Shown here one piece after another: positions 7,890-16,194 of a stretch of 41,081 nucleotides of DNA (the stretch's first letter is position 1; the number at the start of each line of letters is the position of its first letter). Source of the DNA: an uncultured beta proteobacterium (lineage in GTDB: Bacteria > Pseudomonadota > Gammaproteobacteria > Burkholderiales > Burkholderiaceae_C); contig CAIWNX010000178.1 in the NCBI GenBank assembly GCA_903914175.1, positions 1 to 41,081 on the forward strand, read 5' to 3'. Made by a program: the position numbers and the translations under genes. The notes beneath the pieces were generated by a model. The model searched no databases, had not been told where the DNA came from, and saw only the letters and a program-made list of their open reading frames with translations.

Positions 7890-9607
7890 GAAGCTTCCTT
7901 CTGTCCGCGCACGCTGCCCAGTCGCTGCACCGACAGCGCGCGCAACTCGACCATGATGTCGGCCACGCGGATGCCTTGCGGGCAATGCTCCTGGCACTGG
8001 TAGCAGGTGGCGCAACTCCAGACCATGCGTGAGCCCAGGGTGAGGTCACGCAGACCCAGGCGCAGCAGGTTCATCACCTTCTGCGGCGTCAGATCGACAG
8101 CGCTCCCCGGCTCTGTGCTGTGGGCCACCACCGGACAGACGTTAGTGCAGGTCTGGCACTGCACGCAGTGTGAGAAGCTGGCGCGGTTGGCTGAGAGTGG
8201 CGCATCCAGCGCGTCCGGGTCCGAAAAGCTGTGCGGCCAGACATCGCTGTGCAAGGCATCGGCCCACGCCAAGACCGGGCGTGCTTGCACCCACTGCGCT
8301 GGCGCTGGCAGGCCCGCAGCAGCCAAGTCGGCGCGAGCGGCTGGCCACAGGTCTTGAAGGTCCAACCCCACCGGGCAGACGTTGCTGCAGCGTGCGCAAT
8401 CGGTGCAACCGAAAGCGCCTTCGGCGATGCGCAATGCCTGCTCGCCTGCGTCAGCGGATGGGTCAGCAAACGGCCAGCGACCACGGGCCAGCGCGCCGGT
8501 GGCGCTGAGCTTGTGCGAGGGCAACCAATAGCGGTTGTCCAGATAGCGCGCCGGCGGCGCCACGGCGCAGTGCGCATCGCAAATGCCGCAACCCACGCAC
8601 GCGTCCAATGCCAGTGCGCGCCGCGTTGCACGCGCGGCGCTGGTTAAAGCCTGAGGCGACTTCGCGCCGTTGAGCAACAGATTGATCGGTGCCGCCACAG
8701 CATGGAAAAAGCGCGTGAACGGCAACGTTGCCAGGCCGATGAAACAGGCGAATACGTGCAGGTAGAGCAGCCAGCTTGGCGCCTGCGCGCCGTCGAGCAG
8801 ACGCGCCAATGGCGCCAGCAAGCGCGACAGCGGGTAAGAGACAAAAGCCGATGCGGCCCGGGCGTGGCAGGTTTCGCAATCGGCCTCGTGCAGGGCGCGG
8901 CCCAGCTTCATCACGTCCGGTGCGATCGGCTCCTTCAGATCGTCAAAGGCCACGCCGAACTCGCTAGCCCAGAAAGCGCGCAGCGGCTTGAGCTCGACTG
9001 GATCAGCGCTGCCGTTGAACTCTTTGGCCATGCGATAGAAAACCTGTGGCGAGGCGATCTTGTTCGCTTCGAGCAGAAAACCTGTCAGCAGTACGAAGCC
9101 CAGCAGCACGACGAAGGCCGCCGCCAGAGGTGGGCGTGGCGGTGCAAAACGCGTGCGCCGGCGCCACCGTCCGAAGAGAAAGAGTGCGAGCCCGAGCACC
9201 GTCATGGCACCGAACAGATTGCGCAGAAAGAGGTAGGGGTTGCGCGTGGACTCGTAGCCCGGGAACAGCTTCAAGGTCACGACAGCCGCCAGCGCGTGCA
9301 TCAGCAGCAAGCCCATGAAGCCAACAAACATCAGCAGGTGCGCCAGCCAGCGCGATTTGTCAATGCGGTACAGGCGGCGCTGCAGCAGCACGTCGAGAAA
9401 CAAGGCGCCGCAGACCTGGAACACGCGCCGACTGAAAATTGCCGCTGCCGCGCCGCGTAGCGAAGCCTGCAAACGCTGCGCCAGCGTCACCGTCTGCACG
9501 TCAGGCCCGATACGCAAGCGCAACCACGCAGACATGCGCCAGAGCAGGCCCAGGGCGCACAGCAACAGCGATGCAGAAAGGGCGGTGTGAAAGAGCAGGC
9601 GTGACAT
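7886..9607 (-). CDS. Membrane-bound HdrC-like protein: NarI-type helices, c-haem motif and four cysteine clusters
   Basis: The start is the ATG at 9607 (573 residues), 4 nt after the glpB stop; the track's 55 extra residues are unlikely. The N-terminal half has about five membrane helices (around residues 4-25, 88-112, 130-147, 162-179 and 279-300) with histidines such as H90, H104 and H284 that could hold b-type haem, as in NarI/DsrM-like subunits. Between helices, residues 244-248 read CETCH, a c-type haem attachment motif. The soluble C-terminal half carries four 4Fe-4S cysteine sets: CVGCGICDAHC (337), CTDCARCSNVC (401), CVQCQTCTNVC (481) and CATCYQCQEHC (532). It likely anchors the dehydrogenase to the membrane and passes electrons to quinone. 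E. coli GlpC has neither the membrane helices nor the haem motif. Confidence 0.8.
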   Translation of the reverse strand: MSRLLFHTALSASLLLCALGLLWRMSAWLRLRIGPDVQTVTLAQRLQASLRGAAAAIFSRRVFQVCGALFLDVLLQRRLYRIDKSRWLAHLLMFVGFMGLLLMHALAAVVTLKLFPGYESTRNPYLFLRNLFGAMTVLGLALFLFGRWRRRTRFAPPRPPLAAAFVVLLGFVLLTGFLLEANKIASPQVFYRMAKEFNGSADPVELKPLRAFWASEFGVAFDDLKEPIAPDVMKLGRALHEADCETCHARAASAFVSYPLSRLLAPLARLLDGAQAPSWLLYLHVFACFIGLATLPFTRFFHAVAAPINLLLNGAKSPQALTSAARATRRALALDACVGCGICDAHCAVAPPARYLDNRYWLPSHKLSATGALARGRWPFADPSADAGEQALRIAEGAFGCTDCARCSNVCPVGLDLQDLWPAARADLAAAGLPAPAQWVQARPVLAWADALHSDVWPHSFSDPDALDAPLSANRASFSHCVQCQTCTNVCPVVAHSTEPGSAVDLTPQKVMNLLRLGLRDLTLGSRMVWSCATCYQCQEHCPQGIRVADIMVELRALSVQRLGSVRGQKEAS

Positions 9608-9611
9608 GACG

Positions 9612-10904
9612 CTAGCCAGCCTTGTGCAGTTGCTGCGTGATCTGTTCCACCGCCGCCCAGGCCGTCGCAATCGCCAGGCCCGAGCCGCATTTGGCGCGCA
9701 TCCAGTCCTGCTCGGCCAGGATGGAGCCGATGGCAAACAGGTTGGCCCAGGCTGGTTTCCCACTCGCGTCAAGCGGCCGCCAGGCTTCGTCGGTCAACAA
9801 GCCGGCGCGGTTGATGGCGTGGCCGGTCGGGTCCAGAAAGTCGCGTTGATGCCAGTCCTCGCGCGCAAGGGGTTGCTGCACCGGCAAGCCGAGGATGCTC
9901 TCGCGCACCGATTGGCGGTCGGCCGTCAGTCCGCGTCCGCTAAAGCGCCCGGTGGCCAGCACGACTGCGCCGGCACGGATGCGCTCACCGCCGGGTGCGC
10001 CAACGAGATCCAGCGTGGCGGTGTCGCCATCAAAGTTCAGCGAGCGCACGCTGGAGAGTTGGCGCCGTGTCACACCGCGCGCCGACATGACGGCTTCCAG
10101 CGCGCCCAGCAGGCGCAGACCGGGCACCGATGTCGGCATGGTGGGAATCTCGAACACCGGCACGCCCAAGCCGGCCTCGAAGGCTGCGTGCACCTCGCTT
10201 GATCGACTCAGACCCAGCAGGGCCGCAAGCCCGACGACACGCGCATCACCCAGCAGCGGCTTGATGAGCGCAATCGTGCGCTCGCGTGTTTCGCGGTTTT
10301 CCAGGGCCCGCGCAAGGTGAACGGCGTAGACCTCGGGCACGGCTTCGAAGCCCGGAAACTCGATGCGCTGGTGCCGCAGCGTTGGCCATTCCTGGGCCAG
10401 CGTCTCAACAATCTGGCGTGCACTGAACTCGCGCAGGCCACGGAAGTCCACCAACAGGCACGGCAGTCGCTGCGCCAGCGCAGCAACGCCCGCCACCATG
10501 GTCAGCGGCACGCCGTAACTGGTCTTGACGGTACCAATCGATGTGATCACGTTGCTGTTGTGCTCGCCCATCTGCGCGTAAGGCATCCCGGCAGAAGTCA
10601 GGGCCGCGACAAAGCGCTGGAACGCTGTGCGAATCGCGAGTGGATCGACCTGCGCCAGCGGATGCGCGGGCTGCTCACGCGCGAGTGCTGCCAGTGCCTC
10701 AAAAGGCGACTGCCACAGCCGATGCTGCGCCACCGGCTGCACCGCCAGCAGGTCCAGCAAACCACTGGCAAACAGAATGCCGCCACCGCTGCCGATCTGA
10801 ATGCACGACAAGCCCCGCTCGGCGGCAAACAGCGCCGCCGCCATACCGGCCATGCCGGCGCCGATCACGGCAACGTCGTAGCGCTTGGCTGCTGCGTCGC
10901 TCAC
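9612..10904 (-). CDS. glpB: Anaerobic glycerol-3-phosphate dehydrogenase subunit B
   Basis: An FAD/NAD(P)-binding flavoprotein. The dinucleotide fold is at the N-terminus (DVAVIGAGMAGMAAALFAAERG), and GlpB-type segments follow: GGILFASGLLDLL, MGEHNSNVITSIGTVKTSY and VVLATGRFSGRGL. I choose the GTG at 10904, giving 430 residues, because it overlaps the glpA stop as GTGA and has GAGG eight bases upstream. The ORF track starts 23 codons earlier inside glpA. In E. coli, GlpB forms a catalytic dimer with GlpA, and GlpC anchors it to the membrane. Here it is the second gene of the operon, followed 4 nt later by the membrane iron-sulfur gene. The identity rests on fold, the GlpA neighbour and operon order. 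Confidence 0.85.
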   Translation of the reverse strand: MSDAAAKRYDVAVIGAGMAGMAAALFAAERGLSCIQIGSGGGILFASGLLDLLAVQPVAQHRLWQSPFEALAALAREQPAHPLAQVDPLAIRTAFQRFVAALTSAGMPYAQMGEHNSNVITSIGTVKTSYGVPLTMVAGVAALAQRLPCLLVDFRGLREFSARQIVETLAQEWPTLRHQRIEFPGFEAVPEVYAVHLARALENRETRERTIALIKPLLGDARVVGLAALLGLSRSSEVHAAFEAGLGVPVFEIPTMPTSVPGLRLLGALEAVMSARGVTRRQLSSVRSLNFDGDTATLDLVGAPGGERIRAGAVVLATGRFSGRGLTADRQSVRESILGLPVQQPLAREDWHQRDFLDPTGHAINRAGLLTDEAWRPLDASGKPAWANLFAIGSILAEQDWMRAKCGSGLAIATAWAAVEQITQQLHKAG

Positions 10905-12508
10905 GGCTTGACCTCGCATGCGACAGCGGCAAGCAGCGTCGCCTGGCGCAACTCTTCGCCGAACAGTCCGCAATGCAGCGCTTCAGCCAACTCGGCCTGC
11001 GCCAGTTGTTCGCCCCACAAAATTGGCTGCTGGCCACGCCAGCGCTCGCTGAAGAAATCAACGATCTCGGAGAGTCCCCGTTGCGCCTGAAAATCTCCCG
11101 TTTGATACAGGTGTGCCACGGTGCGCAGACCGCAGAAAGCGCCCTGGCAGGCACCCTTGCCGACGCGGCTGCGCAAGCCGATGTCGGTCAGTGTCGGGGT
11201 ATCGCCGGCGGCGCGCAGCGCCGCGTAAATCGCATCGACAGCACTGCCCTGCACCATCTCGCATTCACACAGCAACGTGTCATCCACTTGGTGCGAACGC
11301 ACCCACTCACGCGCCGAGTGACCCGGCGCGGTCCACGCACTCTCGGCAGCGTGCGGCAACAGCGTCGTCGCGCTAAGGCAAGGCCGCGTTACACCCAGGC
11401 GCTGGCAGACAAGATCGGCGGCGCGTTCGGCCATCAAGCGGCAAGTGGTGAGCTTGCCGCCAGTGAGCGTGGCGAAGTTGTCCAGACCGTGCTCCTCGTG
11501 GTCAAACAGGGCAAAGCCGCGCGAGACGGCGCGGCTGTCGGCACCCGCCGAGCCGAGCAGCGGACGCACGCCGGCGTAGGCGCGGATAAAGCGCGCGCTC
11601 GCCAGTGCCGGCAGCATCGGCGCCGATTCCGCAATGATCAGATCGGCTTCGGCTGTTGTAGGGCGAATGTCGTCCAGTGAATCCACCCGCAATGAGGTGG
11701 TACCAATGATGGAAACCGTGCCACCCGGCATCAGGATGTCGCCGTTGCCGGGCCGGCGCAGACGATTCACGACGCGGCTGGCCAGCCTGGTGTGCGTGAC
11801 CAGCAACGTGCCCTTGGAATACGTCATCGCGATCGACGCACCGGCCAGCAGCGCCACCTCGCGCGCCCAGGCGCCGGCGGCATTGACCACTTGCGTGGCC
11901 TCAATCCGCACCTCATCCCCACCCGCCAGCGACTGAACGCGCACCGCGCAAATGCGTCGCCCGTCGCGCTCGAAGCCAACGACGCGCGTGCGCCGCATGA
12001 GCCGCGCACCCAGACTGCAGGCTTGCGCCATGCTTTCCAGCGAGAGCCGAAACGGATCGATGGCCGCATCGGGCACCTCGAACACCGCAATCGTGTTCTC
12101 GGAGAGCGCCGGCTCCTGTGCGCGTGCGACGGCCACATCAACGGCGCGCGCCGTGATACCGGAGCGCGCGCAGTGCGACGGGAAGTCGGCGATGTAGCGT
12201 TCATCGTCGCCCTGCACGGCGACGAAATAGCCACCCGTGTCCTGGATCGTTTGCGCGGCCACGCGCTTGAGAATGTCGCCCTCGGCGCGGCACTCCATCG
12301 CGGCCCCGGGATCGCCAGCAACATAACGCGCACCGCTGTGCAGCAGGCCATGGTTGCGCCCGGATGCGCCGGCGTTGATGTCGTCCTTCTCGACCAGAAC
12401 GCAGTCAATGCCGCGCAGGGCCAGGTCACGCGCCAGCGCCGTGCCAGTGACGCCACCGCCGATGATCAAGACCTGGGTCTGGATGACAGATGGGAAATAT
12501 AACTCCAT
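10901..12508 (-). CDS. glpA: Anaerobic glycerol-3-phosphate dehydrogenase subunit A
   Basis: A 535-residue flavoprotein that oxidises sn-glycerol-3-phosphate to dihydroxyacetone phosphate. Residues 13-33 hold the FAD loop VLIIGGGVTGTALARDLALR, followed by the GlpA/GlpD signature GASGRNHGLLHSGARYVAGD. VVNAAGAWARE and LTGGKLTTCRLMAE complete the DAO fold. The C-terminus carries a BFD-like domain with C414, C416, C454 and C459 (LLCECEM and GACQGAFCG), as in E. coli GlpA. It matches E. coli GlpA closely along its length as I recall that sequence. It is the first gene of a four-gene operon with glpB and two Hdr-like genes. An AGGGA lies about 10 nt before the ATG. No promoter stands out in the 179-bp gap upstream. 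The ugp uptake genes later in the window would supply its substrate. Confidence 0.93.
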   Translation of the reverse strand: MELYFPSVIQTQVLIIGGGVTGTALARDLALRGIDCVLVEKDDINAGASGRNHGLLHSGARYVAGDPGAAMECRAEGDILKRVAAQTIQDTGGYFVAVQGDDERYIADFPSHCARSGITARAVDVAVARAQEPALSENTIAVFEVPDAAIDPFRLSLESMAQACSLGARLMRRTRVVGFERDGRRICAVRVQSLAGGDEVRIEATQVVNAAGAWAREVALLAGASIAMTYSKGTLLVTHTRLASRVVNRLRRPGNGDILMPGGTVSIIGTTSLRVDSLDDIRPTTAEADLIIAESAPMLPALASARFIRAYAGVRPLLGSAGADSRAVSRGFALFDHEEHGLDNFATLTGGKLTTCRLMAERAADLVCQRLGVTRPCLSATTLLPHAAESAWTAPGHSAREWVRSHQVDDTLLCECEMVQGSAVDAIYAALRAAGDTPTLTDIGLRSRVGKGACQGAFCGLRTVAHLYQTGDFQAQRGLSEIVDFFSERWRGQQPILWGEQLAQAELAEALHCGLFGEELRQATLLAAVACEVKP

Positions 12509-12687
12509 TAACGTGAGTCCCTGGGTGTCGCAGCACTGCGACGGTGCCGGCGGTTCCGTTGAAAACCTGCACGGCTACAGCATAGACCTGTACGGCGCAC
12601 CAGCGTTGATGCACGTCAATCGCGGATGATTGGGTCAAACAACAAGGCGGCAAAAGTGCAGCCTTTTCCTCGCCCTACTCGCCGCGA

Positions 12688-13149
12688 CTACTTGAGCATG
12701 CGGGAAGTGTCGTTGTTATTCAACCAAGTTCGCATCCCGTCGAAACCAGCTTGGTAAACGCCTTCGCCTACCAGCGTGGCAAATTCGGTTTCCCGACCTT
12801 TGGGGGTTGCAAATATTGATGACCAGGTCCAGAAGCAGCGTCCGGTGTCGGTTACGGTTTTGAGTTGCAAAGTGGAGACGTAGCGGTGCAAAGGCAAGCT
12901 GCCGTCCAGGATGCAGTAGCGCAGCAGGTGTTCCTGATCATTCAGGCTAAGCAATTGCTCACGCAGCCGATTGCCGTCGCGCAAAGCAAATTTGCGCACA
13001 CAACCGACTTGACTGCCGCTGTCAGCGCCTTCGATTTCACTGCTTTCAATGGCCGGGTGCCAGTTCACATGGCTGTTGAAATCGCGCAGCACAGACCAGA
13101 GTCGGTAGATCGGCACATCGATTTGCGTTGACCGGATCACCCTTAGCAT
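12688..13149 (-). CDS. SRPBCC-family protein (polyketide cyclase/MxaD-like), copy 1
   Basis: A 153-residue protein of the SRPBCC (START-like) superfamily. It opens with the strand and motif VIRSTQIDVPIYRLWSVLRD, followed by FNSHVNWHPAIESSEIE and ending in GVYQAGFDGMRTW. This matches the Polyketide_cyc2/MxaD-like layout, a helix-grip fold with a hydrophobic ligand cavity and no obvious catalytic residues. It is the last gene of the nine-gene ABC-transporter/Tm-1 operon and lies 16 nt downstream of a clear paralogue (13166-13597). The two share FN..., WHP.I and a QTGF/QAGF-D ending, so they arose by tandem duplication. It may bind the imported ligand or a derivative. The family is clear; the function is unknown. 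Confidence 0.8.
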   Translation of the reverse strand: MLRVIRSTQIDVPIYRLWSVLRDFNSHVNWHPAIESSEIEGADSGSQVGCVRKFALRDGNRLREQLLSLNDQEHLLRYCILDGSLPLHRYVSTLQLKTVTDTGRCFWTWSSIFATPKGRETEFATLVGEGVYQAGFDGMRTWLNNNDTSRMLK

Positions 13150-13165
13150 AGGGATTGGACTCTTT

Positions 13166-13597
13166 TCAGACGCCGCGTTTCAGCGCGTCGAAGCCGGTTT
13201 GGAATACGCCCTGTCCTATCGTCTGCGATAGTTCAACTTCGCGATCTGGTGCGCAGTCAAATTCGGCGCTCCACTCGGCAAAGCTGCGGTCTCCGTCGGT
13301 GACTGGCGTGAGTTTCAACGTGGCCACGTAGTTGCTCACCCCCATCGGGCTTTCGACAATTTCATAAACACAGGTGTAGTCGTAATCCGACAGGCCCAGC
13401 AGACGCTCACGGATCAACCCGCCGTCCGTTGTATGAAAGTAGCGAATGCAGCCAACCTGGTCGCTGGCCATGCTGTTCTCGATGCGCGAGTCTTTGATGA
13501 CGGGATGCCATTTCGGTAGTGCGTTGAAATCACGGATGCGGGCCCAAAGGGTGTCCGCCGGGACATCGATCACGCTTGAAACGTAGACGCGAATCAT
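13166..13597 (-). CDS. SRPBCC-family protein (polyketide cyclase/MxaD-like), copy 2
   Basis: A 143-residue SRPBCC protein and paralogue of the next gene. It starts MIRVYVSSVIDVPADTLWAR, then has DFNALPKWHPVIKDSRIE, a central VGCIRYFHTTDGG strand and the end GVFQTGFDALKRGV. The fold is a helix-grip ligand-binding domain, probably cytoplasmic as there is no signal peptide. The gene starts 10 nt after the flotillin stop and ends 16 nt before copy 1, so all three are co-transcribed. Two adjacent copies suggest either a heterodimer or two related ligands. Nothing in the sequence identifies the ligand. Confidence 0.8.
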   Translation of the reverse strand: MIRVYVSSVIDVPADTLWARIRDFNALPKWHPVIKDSRIENSMASDQVGCIRYFHTTDGGLIRERLLGLSDYDYTCVYEIVESPMGVSNYVATLKLTPVTDGDRSFAEWSAEFDCAPDREVELSQTIGQGVFQTGFDALKRGV

Positions 13598-13607
13598 CTT
13601 GAATCCC

Positions 13608-15302
13608 CTAGTCTTTTGAAGTGTCAGGATTCGGCGCTTCGGAACCCGTGAGCGCAGCGGATGCGATTTGCGTCACATCGCCGGCATTGATTCCGATTTC
13701 CTTGAGCAACTGGTCTACCAATGGCGCTTGGGCGCGATAGCGCAATGCGGAGTTCACCAGGCTGTCAGAAAAACCCGCCTGCCCGGCCTCAGCCCCTCCC
13801 GTTGTGCGACCACCCCCGCCCAAACCATCGACGTGCAGGATCTTGATGCCCTCGATGTGCTCCATTGGTTTGACTGACTCGCGAATGATGGCCTCCACCT
13901 TGTCGAGCAGGCGCAGGCGCAACTTCGTGGTTCGGGCGTCCGGCGAGAGCATGTTATGCGCTTCATTCATGAGATGCTGTGCCTCAGCCTCGATTGCGGC
14001 ACGCACTTTGTAGGCCTGAACCTTGATCGTGTCGGCATCGGCCTCGGCCTCGGCTTGTGCCCGGATCGCGATACCTCGGTCCGCGCTGGCCGCCTTTTCA
14101 GCGCTGGCCGCCATCGTCAGCCGTATGCTGTCGCTCTCTGCGGCCTGCGACGCTGCAATCAAGTCAATCGCTTTCTTGCGCTCGGCCATTTCAATTTCGC
14201 GTGCGGTAAGGACTTTCTCTTCCGCCGTCACGGCCAGCGCGCGCGCCACGTCGGCCGCCGCCTGGGCATCCGATTGGGTCTTGCTCTGCTGTGCGATGGC
14301 GATCAACCGCAATTGCTCGGCCAGTTCGGTGGCTTGCCGGCGGGATATTTCAGCGCCCTGCAGTTCCTGCTCCTTTGTGATCCTGAGCTGCTCGACGGAT
14401 TGCTCGGCACGCATACGCGCTTGCTCCACCGCCAGCTTCGCAGCGATGGTTGCCGTTTCACCTTCCTGGTCCTTCTGGGCTCTCTCACGCGTCAGCTCGG
14501 CCCGTTGATGGGCGCGGGCAATTTCGACTTCGCGCTGCTGACCGATGCGCGCATATTCCGATTCACGGTCAATATCGAGTTGCAGTTTCTCCGCCTCCAG
14601 ATTCTTGTTGCGGATGGCAATCAAGGTGTCCTGTTCGATGTCATTGCGCAGCTTCTTGCGATGCTCAATCTGCTCGGTCAGGCGGGTCAAACCCTCTGCA
14701 TCAAAGGCGTTGCTCGGGTTGAAAAATTCCATTCCGGTCTGGTCGAGTTGGGTCAGCGATGCGGCCTCCAGTTCCAAGCCGTTCTTGGTCAAATCATCGG
14801 CCACGGTCGCGCGCACGTTTTTGACGAAGACACCCCGTTTTTCATGCAGTTCTTCCATCGTCATGGTCGCCGCCACCGTTCGCAAGGCGTCGACAAACTT
14901 GCCTTCCAGCAGTTCCTTGAGCTTTTCTGGCTCCAGGGTTCGCATGCCCAGCGTTTGCGCTGCGTCGGCGACAGCTTCTGGCGTTGCCTGCACGCGAACA
15001 TAAAACTCGGCGATGACATCCACACGCAAGCGATCACGCGTGATCAAGGCCTTGTCGCGTCCCCGGCTGACCTCAAGACGCAAGGTGTTCATGTTGACCG
15101 GGATCACATCGTGAACAATCGGTAAAACAAAGGCACCACCGCCGAGCACCACCTTTTGGCCTCCCAGCCCCGTGCGAACAAAGGCACGCTCCTTGGAACT
15201 TCGAAGATAAAACCAGTGCAATAACCACACTGCGATGGCAACCACCACCGCGATGGCGATGATGCTGATAAGAAATGTTCCGAATTGAGCGCCGGTCATC
15301 AT
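13608..15302 (-). CDS. Flotillin/YqiK-like SPFH-domain membrane scaffold protein
   Basis: A 564-residue flotillin-type protein. One membrane helix lies at about residues 8-30 (FLISIIAIAVVVAIAVWLLHW), then an SPFH/band-7 domain spans about 35-210 (VRTGLGGQKVVLGGGAFVLP; NMNTLRLEVSRGRDKALITRD). A long charged coiled coil rich in Ala, Glu and Arg follows at about 220-440, then a Gly-rich flotillin tail (HVDGLGGGGRTTGG). Such proteins form oligomeric membrane scaffolds. CAGGAG precedes two adjacent ATG codons; the second (15299) has better spacing, so the real start may be one codon in. It lies 31 nt after the PEP-hydrolase-like gene in the same operon. A flotillin inside an ABC-transporter operon is unusual and hints that the complex is organised in a membrane domain. 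Confidence 0.88.
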   Translation of the reverse strand: MMTGAQFGTFLISIIAIAVVVAIAVWLLHWFYLRSSKERAFVRTGLGGQKVVLGGGAFVLPIVHDVIPVNMNTLRLEVSRGRDKALITRDRLRVDVIAEFYVRVQATPEAVADAAQTLGMRTLEPEKLKELLEGKFVDALRTVAATMTMEELHEKRGVFVKNVRATVADDLTKNGLELEAASLTQLDQTGMEFFNPSNAFDAEGLTRLTEQIEHRKKLRNDIEQDTLIAIRNKNLEAEKLQLDIDRESEYARIGQQREVEIARAHQRAELTRERAQKDQEGETATIAAKLAVEQARMRAEQSVEQLRITKEQELQGAEISRRQATELAEQLRLIAIAQQSKTQSDAQAAADVARALAVTAEEKVLTAREIEMAERKKAIDLIAASQAAESDSIRLTMAASAEKAASADRGIAIRAQAEAEADADTIKVQAYKVRAAIEAEAQHLMNEAHNMLSPDARTTKLRLRLLDKVEAIIRESVKPMEHIEGIKILHVDGLGGGGRTTGGAEAGQAGFSDSLVNSALRYRAQAPLVDQLLKEIGINAGDVTQIASAALTGSEAPNPDTSKD

Positions 15303-15333
15303 CGTCTCCTGAAATATGAGTGAATCGTTGCCG

Positions 15334-16164
15334 TTAGCGTTTGATTCTCTTGAATTGTCGCGTCGTCTCCGTCAGCGCCACCTCGGTTGGGAGTCGCTCC
15401 ATACTCGACGCACCGTAGAAGCCGTGGCAGTCAGGGCAATGCTTCAATATGAACTCAGCATCGCTGGGCGTGGCAATCGGCCCGCCGTGACACAGAACAA
15501 TAACGTCCGGATTCACTTTGCGTGCCGCGCTCGCCCAGCGGTTGATCGGGGCAACGCAACCATCGAGCTTGAGCGCCGACTGTGCACCAATGTCCCCGCC
15601 TGTGGTCAGACCCATGTGGCAGACAACAATGTCAGCGCCAGCCCGGGCCATCGCAGTGGCATCCGCTTCGCAAAAGACATAAGGGGTTGTCAACAAATCG
15701 AGCGCCCTGGCCTGGGCAATCAGTTCCACTTCGAGCGCATAGCCCATTCCGGTCTCTTCCAGGTTTGCGCGGAATTTGCCGTCGATCAAACCGACCGTCG
15801 GGAAGTTCTGGATGCCTGAGAAACCCAGATCGATCAGTTTGCGCAGGAAGGGCTCAGCAATCATGAACGGATCGGTACCGCAGACCCCGGCAAGCACCGG
15901 TGTGCGCTTGACCACGGGCAACACCTCGAACGCCATCTCGCAGACGATTTCGTTGGCGTTGCCATAAGGCATCAGACCGGCCAGCGAGCCACGTCCTGCC
16001 ATTCGGTAACGCCCGGAGTTGTAGATCACGATCAAATCAATTCCGCCAGCCTCTTCGCAGCGGGCCGACAGTCCGGTGCCGGCGCCGCCGCCGACGATGG
16101 GTTGTCCGTTTGCGATCATGGAGGCAAACTTGGAAAGAATCTCTGGTCGGGCAATGCGTGCCAT
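15334..16164 (-). CDS. Phosphoenolpyruvate-hydrolase-family TIM-barrel protein (Tm-1 C-terminal-domain homologue)
   Basis: A 276-residue TIM-barrel protein of the PEP_hydrolase family (PF09370). Typical segments are [62 protein letters not shown] and [15 protein letters not shown], ending with [18 protein letters not shown]. The family resembles PEP mutase/isocitrate-lyase barrels, and its chemistry is poorly defined. In plants such as tomato, a barrel of this type is the C-terminal half of Tm-1, whose N-terminal half is a UPF0261 domain. Here the upstream gene, 30 nt away, ends in exactly that UPF0261 domain, so the two proteins very probably work as one unit. An AAGG-type site lies just before the ATG. 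The reaction is unknown. Confidence 0.88.
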   Translation of the reverse strand: MARIARPEILSKFASMIANGQPIVGGGAGTGLSARCEEAGGIDLIVIYNSGRYRMAGRGSLAGLMPYGNANEIVCEMAFEVLPVVKRTPVLAGVCGTDPFMIAEPFLRKLIDLGFSGIQNFPTVGLIDGKFRANLEETGMGYALEVELIAQARALDLLTTPYVFCEADATAMARAGADIVVCHMGLTTGGDIGAQSALKLDGCVAPINRWASAARKVNPDVIVLCHGGPIATPSDAEFILKHCPDCHGFYGASSMERLPTEVALTETTRQFKRIKR

Positions 16165-16194
16165 TGGGGGTACCTTGTGTCGTGAGTAGGTGAT

